Shown here: in pieces, positions 60,901 through 64,000 of the stretch
How positions within the stretch are numbered: position 1 is the first letter of the stretch
Layout: every line of letters begins with the position of its first letter
NCBI RefSeq assembly: GCF_032362555.1
Contig: NC_083511.1
Span: 2,294,001-2,358,000 of the forward strand
Length of the DNA: 64,000 nt
Reading direction: 5' to 3'
Source: Amyelois transitella
Taxonomy: Eukaryota; Arthropoda; Insecta; Lepidoptera; Pyralidae
Position numbers and translations under genes: made by a program
The notes under the pieces: model-generated
Told to the model about the DNA's origin: nothing
What the model saw: only the letters and a program-made list of their open reading frames with translations
Database searches by the model: none

Positions 60901-63825
60901 ACCCAGCCGCCTGTAATGCAATGGAAACTCTTCTAATTCACGAGGATCATCTTAATAGCTCTCTGTTCACTGACATTTGCAATATGCTTAAACAAGAAGG
61001 TGTGAAGATTCACGCCGGTCCGAAACTAGCGAGTCATCTAACTTTTGGTCCTACACCAGCGAAGACTATGAGACATGAATACGGATCTTTGGAATGCTGT
61101 ATTGAAGTAGTCCAAGACTTTGACGAAGCCGTTGACCACATTCACAAATACGGAAGTTCACATACAGACGTCATCATCACAGAAAATGGTATGATTTTTA
61201 TCTGCATTTGCATGTTATTTGCACGTGTATTTATGAAGTAAGATTTGAGATCGCACTATAAAAAGTAGTGTATTCTTTATATATATCTTCAATAAAGATA
61301 ATAATTACTCTATTATTTCAAGGCAAATATCTGGATAGAAATTGTCAATGTTGATATAATTATAATATTTTGTTTGAATTTTGTTGGGTGCACGCTAGTA
61401 GGTAATGTCTGCGATAAAAGAGTCATCTGTGAAAAACTTAATAGATGTGTAAATATTGGATTTAGTATATAAATCTAAGGCACGTGTTACAAGTATGTTG
61501 GATAGTAGCATTGAAGTAGTGATAAGGTGGTTGAAGTGTTATATTGTAGTAATTATCTGTACCAGATGTTTGGAAAAGATAAACTTATCTATGAATTGTT
61601 GAAATATAATAACCTTTAACAAACTTTGTTCGTAATGTTATACGACCTTCAAGTCGTGACCGTTCACTCATGAAATATACCGTATAATAATCCCTGGAAC
61701 ATCAGATTCTTCGTCGGCACTTAAGTTACCAATCTGAGAATTTATATTTTTCTAGAGGCCGCCTGCGTTAAGAGTAACAAACATCCATACTGACATCCTG
61801 TCATACAAACTTTCACATTTATAATATTAGTAGGATTATCAATATTTATTTAGTGATGTCTGGTTCCAGGCACTTAACTATATGACCTCTACATATCTTT
61901 CCCATAGATGTCGTTAAAAGCACAAGAGATAGGCAATTATGTAAATCAGGAATTCTTCTCGTAGGCGATGGTCTAGCAACCTATCACCGTTTGAATCTCA
62001 ATTCCATCATTACGCCATACAGTTAAACGTGGCCTTTCAGTTATTTCAAGACTGTTGGCTCGGCTTATCCAGCAAGGGTTATAGACATAATTAAACGTAT
62101 GTATGAGAATTAATATACATGCATCTTCTTAACCAAATTTTGAACACTATGCCACCACCACCCATGGCTCTTCCAATGTTACACGACCTGAATCATAATA
62201 CGAATGCCCCGCTCTCGCAATTGCTTTTTCTTACAGCGCACCCTTTTTTGACTCCGTATGCAAATCTGATTAATATTAATTCTTCAGGTGAAATGGCGAA
62301 ACGCTTCCTAAACTCCGTGGACAGCGCGTGTGTCTTCCACAATGTGTCGTCCCGCTTCGCTGACGGGTTCCGCTTCGGATTGGGCGCCGAAGTTGGTATT
62401 TCTACGGCCAGGATTCACGCAAGAGGTAATAAATTTTCGTTCATACATGACTTTTGAATTGCGAAGCGTGTCCTTAATTAACTTACCACAATAGGTAAAC
62501 AGGTCGAAGTGCTCCTTAAAAGAAAAAAAAAACATACGATGATACGTATTATAATTAACTGTAAAATTAGAAAAAAAACTGTAAATTTACGATTAAATTA
62601 ACTGATGGTAAGGTGAATATCGGCAGCGGCGATCAATTTGCTGTCATTAAATGAATCTCGATTAAGAATTGTCGTTTGATCAATTTTAATTAAAAGACGA
62701 TATCAGATTTTCCACGCACTTCAGCCTTTTAAAAAATTAAACTTATTTTCAAATGAATTAAGATTTTTTTATATATAGGCGGCATTTTGGTTCTCTAGTC
62801 CTGCCACTGAAATCTTAATTTCTAGGTAGTCATTATTTGGTAACAACAAAATATATTTCAGTTCTTAAAGAAAAGTAATAATCCAAACTCGAGTTTAAAA
62901 CTTAGTTCTTTTTATTAATGATGGTTACAAGAAAGTTAATAAATCCGCATCTTATACAGAACACTGCATCACAATATTTTTAAAGAACAAAGAACAATGA
63001 GTAATGACGTTTTATATTCTTCTCCCAACTTTTCCTTTGTTTCATAGTTTTGTTTCGAACAAGGATAAATAACTGAAATAATTTACAATAATGAATACAT
63101 TAACAGATGATGAGGTAACGGAATGAATAAAACCACACCCCATCTTAATTATACGGTTAATGTTATTCCTTCCTCGCTTCATGATGTCTGTAATAAAAAC
63201 AAATGTCATTTTTGTCGTTTCATTTAAAATGTAAAATGTTTCAGCGGGTATACGGGTCAGTTGTTATTGGCTATACAAATTATGTACTTACATTTAATTC
63301 AAAAAAGTATTATTTTTTTAAACCAAATTGCGTAATTACAATCCCATATGAGATGAAAATTTAAATAACTTTATTAAAACAAAAGTTTTACAAAGTTACT
63401 TATTTAAATTATATTATTTACTACTATTTCATTTCACTGCAAGCGGTGCTACATATGTACTTAAGCACTTGTTTTGTGGCTTATTAGTGATTTTTTCTAG
63501 TTATAATTTTCATAGACTTCAATCTTTTCAAATTATAACTTTTTTTTTGTATATCAATAAATTATAACATGTTTATTAACTTTTATAAGTAATTCATATT
63601 TTAAAGTTCAATATATTATTACTTCTTACTCCAAAAATATTTATAATTGATGAACCAAACACTTACTAAAAATATCATTAACATTTTTTGTACGTGTTTA
63701 CAGGTCCAGTAGGCGTAGAAGGACTTCTAACGACCAAATGGATCTTGGAAGGCACTGACCACACCGCAGCCGAGTTCAACGAGGGCAAAAGGCAGTGGCT
63801 TCATGAAAAATTGCCAGTCAATTGA
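33843..63825 (+). CDS. P5CS: Delta-1-pyrroline-5-carboxylate synthase (P5CS), bifunctional
   Basis: Mitochondrial enzyme converting glutamate to pyrroline-5-carboxylate for proline, ornithine and arginine synthesis, using ATP and NADPH. Exons: 33843-33941, 50097-50273, 53512-53655, 55941-56048, 57721-57891, 59340-59522, 59907-60099, 60184-61188, 62288-62425 and 63704-63825; 779 residues (human 795), all phases consistent. The glutamate-5-kinase domain spans about 60-330 ([12 protein letters not shown] with Lys67, [45 protein letters not shown]). The gamma-glutamyl-phosphate reductase domain spans about 355-775 ([45 protein letters not shown] with the catalytic-type Cys602, [22 protein letters not shown]). 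The two-domain fusion is normal for animals. Exon 1 encodes a basic presequence. Seven introns are phase 0 or 1 and repeat-laden; the first is 16.2 kb. Confidence 0.96.
34228..34325 (+). repeat. Family B LINE tail, truncated
   Basis: GTCAAGAGTACCCGATACCG through GCAGAGATCGTGGAAAGTGG. It lacks the final TATG repeat. Lies in P5CS intron 1. Confidence 0.75.
34660..34905. repeat. Family H fragments, partly inverted
   Basis: AATCGTGAGGAAGCCTGCAT (forward), then ACCTCCGCAACCTTTGCAGG and AAGAGCATCGGTTAGC (reverse). Compare 43490-43700 and 55540-55870. Confidence 0.55.
35486..35716 (-). repeat. Family A SINE-like, near full length
   Basis: CATACATACATATGGTCACG, lacking part of the GCGGGGTAGACA segment, through to GTGCCGGGAACCACACG. 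Confidence 0.83.
36414..36682 (-). repeat. Family A SINE-like, diverged full length
   Basis: CATATAATCACGTCTATATC, CCCTAGCGGGGTAGACAGAG, and GTGCCGGGAACTACACGG at the head end. Confidence 0.78.
36905..36998 (-). repeat. Family A head fragment
   Basis: TTATTCCCTTAGTCGTC through GGTACCGGAAAACACACGGC. Confidence 0.7.
37480..37702 (+). repeat. Family I fragment followed by family A tail half
   Basis: 37480-37585 has GGCTGGAAGAGATCCCACTT and CCGCCTTTGTACTGTTC, ending in AATAAAGCATTTACTTACTT; similar blocks occur at 47650 and 55265. 37588-37702 is a forward family A tail half. Confidence 0.65.
38100..38201 (+). CDS. Possible alternative P5CS first exon b
   Basis: Open from ATG at 38100 for 34 codons, [20 protein letters not shown] then [14 protein letters not shown], ending CAG|GTAAGA in phase 0. 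The Arg/Lys-rich N-terminus also resembles a mitochondrial presequence, and its phase matches exon 2 at 50097. An alternative is that it is the start of a small separate gene joining an exon at 43381 (see findings). Not supported by any homologue I can name. Confidence 0.45.
39122..39500 (+). repeat. Possible solo LTR with internal hairpin
   Basis: Begins TGTTACGGTC and ends about GATGATAACA. Inside are an AGTATTTAAACAGG promoter-like box and an AATAAA near 39424. The first 72 bp can fold (TGTTACGGTC against GACTCGACCGTTACA). No matching target duplication was found, so the call is weak. Confidence 0.3.
39826..39994 (+). repeat. Family A SINE-like, 5'-truncated
   Basis: AGGCTTATAAACTTGGGATT through GTTGGCTCTGTTTACCCCGT to GTGATAATGTG. 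Confidence 0.75.
40304..40763. repeat. Family A copy followed by a foldback of two family A heads
   Basis: 40304-40563 is a clean reverse full-length copy. 40588-40763 is a forward head (CCGTGTGGGTCCCG) joined to a reverse head (GGTGCCGGGAACCATACGGC), making a palindrome of about 80-bp arms. Confidence 0.8.
41260..41502 (-). repeat. Family A SINE-like, near full length
   Basis: CATTCATACATATATTCACG, short loss in the CCTTGCGG segment, then GGTGCCAGGAACCACG. Confidence 0.8.
41815..42035 (-). repeat. Short retroelement end, family D-like
   Basis: CTAATATAATAATTGCGAAA, TTATCCCGGTAAAAACTATA and GATGGCGCTAAATTCGCGCG. A forward relative lies at 58705-58935. Confidence 0.6.
42415..42520 (+). repeat. 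Family B LINE tail, decayed
   Basis: GATGAATGTGGATGAAGCC and ATGTCTATGCCTACCCC. Confidence 0.6.
42605..42765 (-). repeat. Family C retroelement end, truncated
   Basis: TAGGCTATATAACATCACGC through GACGAAGTCGCAGGCACAGC. Confidence 0.78.
43381..43440 (+). other. Exon-like segment of unknown status
   Basis: A strong acceptor (TTCTTCTTCCTCCAG, ending 43380) precedes a frame reading [19 protein letters not shown] then TGA. It is in phase 0 and could receive the exon at 38100-38201, giving a 53-residue basic protein. There is no independent support. Confidence 0.25.
43490..43700 (+). repeat. Family H repeat
   Basis: AACTGATACTCTAACGGTGA, AGCATCGTGAGGAAAC and AGGTCAGATGGAGTCGCTTC. Relatives lie at 1355-1460, 34660, 55540 and 59560. 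Confidence 0.7.
44106..44191 (+). repeat. Family A tail fragment
   Basis: AGCTGAACGTGGACTTTCAG to GTGATGATAATGTATGTATG. Confidence 0.72.
44799..45530 (+). repeat. Family F tRNA-derived SINE, split by a MITE
   Basis: GGCCTCTGTGGTGCAGCGGT and GTAGTGCGCTTGTTTGTGAC supply the A-box region; GGTTCGAATCCCGG at 44852-44865 is the B box. The body resumes after 45405 with ATAGTATCGTTGAGTTAG and AACTCAATCTGTGTAATTTG. The tRNA type was not resolved. Confidence 0.8.
44927..45403. mobile_element. MITE with CAGGGTGAC inverted ends and TA duplication
   Basis: 477 bp, CAGGGTGAC...GTCACCCTG, flanked by TA at 44925-44926 and 45404-45405. No transposase frame. TA targets and this type of end fit a Tc1/mariner-like non-autonomous element. 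Its excision would restore the surrounding SINE. Confidence 0.78.
47213..47383 (+). repeat. Family A SINE-like, 3'-truncated
   Basis: GTTTGGTTCCAGGAACC to the ATTAAGCAAAACAGCC block. Confidence 0.72.
47650..47712 (+). repeat. Family I fragment
   Basis: GCCGGCTGACTGGAAGAGAT and AATAAGTCCGCCATTGCA. Confidence 0.6.
48172..48533. repeat. Family A fragments, reverse then forward
   Basis: 48172-48276 is a reverse middle fragment. 48407-48533 is a forward tail half ending TATATGTATATATGTATG. Confidence 0.7.
48868..48915 (+). repeat. Family A head fragment
   Basis: CTCCATCTCTTTCCCATGGA then TGTCGTAAAAGGTGATTAAG. Confidence 0.65.
50304..50490 (-). repeat. Family E element, left arm of an inverted pair
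   Basis: Reverse complement reads ACTAGCGACCCGCCCCGGCT at its start. It is near identical, apart from a few substitutions and one small indel region, to 58940-59124. Lies in P5CS intron 2, 31 bp after exon 2. Confidence 0.88.
50505..50590 (-). repeat. Family F SINE body fragment
   Basis: GGGTTAGCCTCGAAGTAAGT and ACTCAACGATACTATATTTA. Confidence 0.65.
50672..50742 (+). repeat. Family A tail fragment
   Basis: TTTTGGCTCTGTTTACCCCG to TATGTGTATGTATG. Confidence 0.7.
51938..52356 (+). repeat. Two forward family A copies in tandem
   Basis: 51938-52175 is near full length (head without its first bases). 52240-52356 is a tail half ending GATTATATGTATGTAT. Lies in P5CS intron 2. Confidence 0.75.
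53014..53480 (-). repeat. Two reverse family B LINE tails before P5CS exon 3
   Basis: 53014-53112 begins (ACAT)n then AAATCACGCCTCTTTCCCGG. 53393-53480 is shorter, with CGCTTCATCCACATTCATA ending about 30 bp before exon 3. Confidence 0.75.
53744..54560. repeat. Weak family A fragments in P5CS intron 3
   Basis: 53744-53880 (forward, GATGGGCTGGCAACA then GGCTCTGTCTTG) and 54418-54560 (reverse, GACAGAGCCAATAG then CTAGCCCATCGCCTA). The DNA between them is unassigned. Confidence 0.5.
55265..55360 (-). repeat. Family I fragment
   Basis: CTCTTTATTGCACCATAAGA and GGTACAAAGGCGGACTTATC. Confidence 0.6.
55540..55890 (-). repeat. Family H SINE with tRNA-like head
   Basis: On the minus strand AGGTTCGAATCCCATCGCGG supplies a B-box-like site (about 55830-55850). 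The body contains CCTCACGATGTTTTCC and ACCTCCGCAACTTTTGCAG as written on plus. It ends about 50 bp before P5CS exon 4. Confidence 0.7.
56494..56754 (+). repeat. Family A SINE-like, full length
   Basis: GCCGTGTGGTTCCCGGCACC to TATGTATATATGTATGTA. Lies in P5CS intron 4. Confidence 0.87.
58705..58935 (+). repeat. Short retroelement end, family D-like
   Basis: CCCACAGCTTCGCTCGTGCG, AATCCCACGGGAACTACAGG and ATTCGCATTTATTATATTAG. It immediately precedes the family E copy at 58940. Confidence 0.65.
58940..59124 (+). repeat. Family E element, right arm of an inverted pair
   Basis: Forward copy: ACTAGCGACCCGCCCCGGCT to TATACTATGTAGTGAT. Near-identical reverse partner at 50304-50490. Lies in P5CS intron 5. 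Confidence 0.88.
59555..59735 (+). repeat. Family H fragment in P5CS intron 6
   Basis: AACCATGATCCAATATGG, CCTGCAAAAGTTGCAGATGA and CCAATCCGAGATCATGG. It lets the exon 6 frame read on, without function. Confidence 0.6.
61760..61838 (+). repeat. Family D element with internal deletion
   Basis: CTAGAGGCCGCCTGCG joins straight to AAGAGTAACAAACATCCATA and ends TATAATATTAGTAGGAT. The central part present at 31808 is absent. Confidence 0.78.
61855..62106 (+). repeat. Family A SINE-like, near full length, diverged
   Basis: TGTCTGGTTCCAGGCACTTA to TTAAACGTATGTATGAG. Lies in P5CS intron 8. Confidence 0.78.
62426..63703 (+). other. P5CS intron 9, no recognised element
   Basis: 1.28 kb of AT-rich DNA between GTAATA and TTTACAG. 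I see no repeat family or coding segment. Confidence 0.6.
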
Positions 63826-64000
63826 CTATATAAAGCAATTAGAAGACATTTCTGTAAATTTAAAACTATCGTCTTGAAAACGTAATGTTACTAAGTGAAA
63901 AAAAAAAATTTTGGTTTAAAAAAGTAAAATTGAACGTTTCTAGAACAAGTAAGTAAAAGTTTGTAATATTAAAGTACAAAAACAATGCAAAAAAAATGTA

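Noticed and set aside
61189-61241. P5CS ending at 61241
   Set aside because: The frame passes a donor (G|GTATGA). Exons 9 and 10 supply the conserved reductase C-terminus.
1-64000. CRISPR-like arrays or bacterial defence systems
   Set aside because: The repeated blocks are dispersed, diverged and in both orientations with no regular spacing. The genes are intron-containing animal genes.

Overview
This is a eukaryotic nuclear window: AT-rich, intron-containing and crowded with dispersed repeats. Protein similarity (an insect-type Dok, an insect P5CS) and the repeat families (3' ends in TATG repeats, short retroelement ends that begin CTAGAGGCCGCCCGCG or GCTGTGCCCGCGACTT) point to a moth or butterfly (Lepidoptera). 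That assignment is inference from memory, not a search. No CRISPR array, bacterial operon, intact transposon ORF or complete tRNA/rRNA gene was seen.

Layout, left to right. (1) MMS19 on the minus strand, 6 coding exons visible from 8011 down to 244, C-terminus beyond the left edge. (2) DNLZ, single exon, plus strand, 8601-9137, divergent from MMS19. (3) Dok, minus strand, 12530 to 10682, convergent with DNLZ. (4) LSM1, plus strand, three exons, 13998-15486. (5) ARHGAP19-type RhoGAP, plus strand, ten exons, 16560-24153. (6) An unrecognised coiled-coil gene, minus strand, 28066 to about 26699. (7) P5CS/ALDH18A1, plus strand, 33843-63825, with a 16 kb first intron. A second possible first exon lies at 38100.

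All coding models were built by hand from reading frame, splice-site consensus and phase agreement. The total lengths (MMS19 at least 903 aa, Dok 541, LSM1 138, RhoGAP 861, P5CS 779) fit the families, apart from a long C-terminal extension on the RhoGAP.

Introns and intergenic DNA are dominated by one roughly 260-bp SINE-like family, called family A here. About 38 copies or fragments lie in both orientations. Its last 45 bp resemble the 3' end of a LINE, called family B, whose C-terminal coding tail is visible at 7549-7705. Other families are C, D and E (short retroelement ends), F (tRNA-derived SINE with a B box), G, H (another tRNA-like SINE) and I. There is also a solo-LTR-like insertion, a TA-flanked MITE nested in a SINE, and a tRNA-Leu 5' half flanked by a 14-bp duplication directly after the DNLZ stop codon.

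Functionally the genes are mostly housekeeping: cytosolic Fe-S targeting (MMS19), mitochondrial Hsp70 escort (DNLZ), tyrosine-kinase adaptor (Dok), mRNA decay (LSM1), Rho regulation in division (ARHGAP19) and proline synthesis (P5CS). MMS19, ARHGAP19 and ALDH18A1 also lie together on human 10q24.1, so this window may preserve an ancient linkage. I found no convincing new multi-gene system. The most interesting items are the tRNA-half insertion, the inverted repeats flanking P5CS exons 3-5, the relic RhoGAP exon, the alternative P5CS first exon and the shared LINE/SINE tail.
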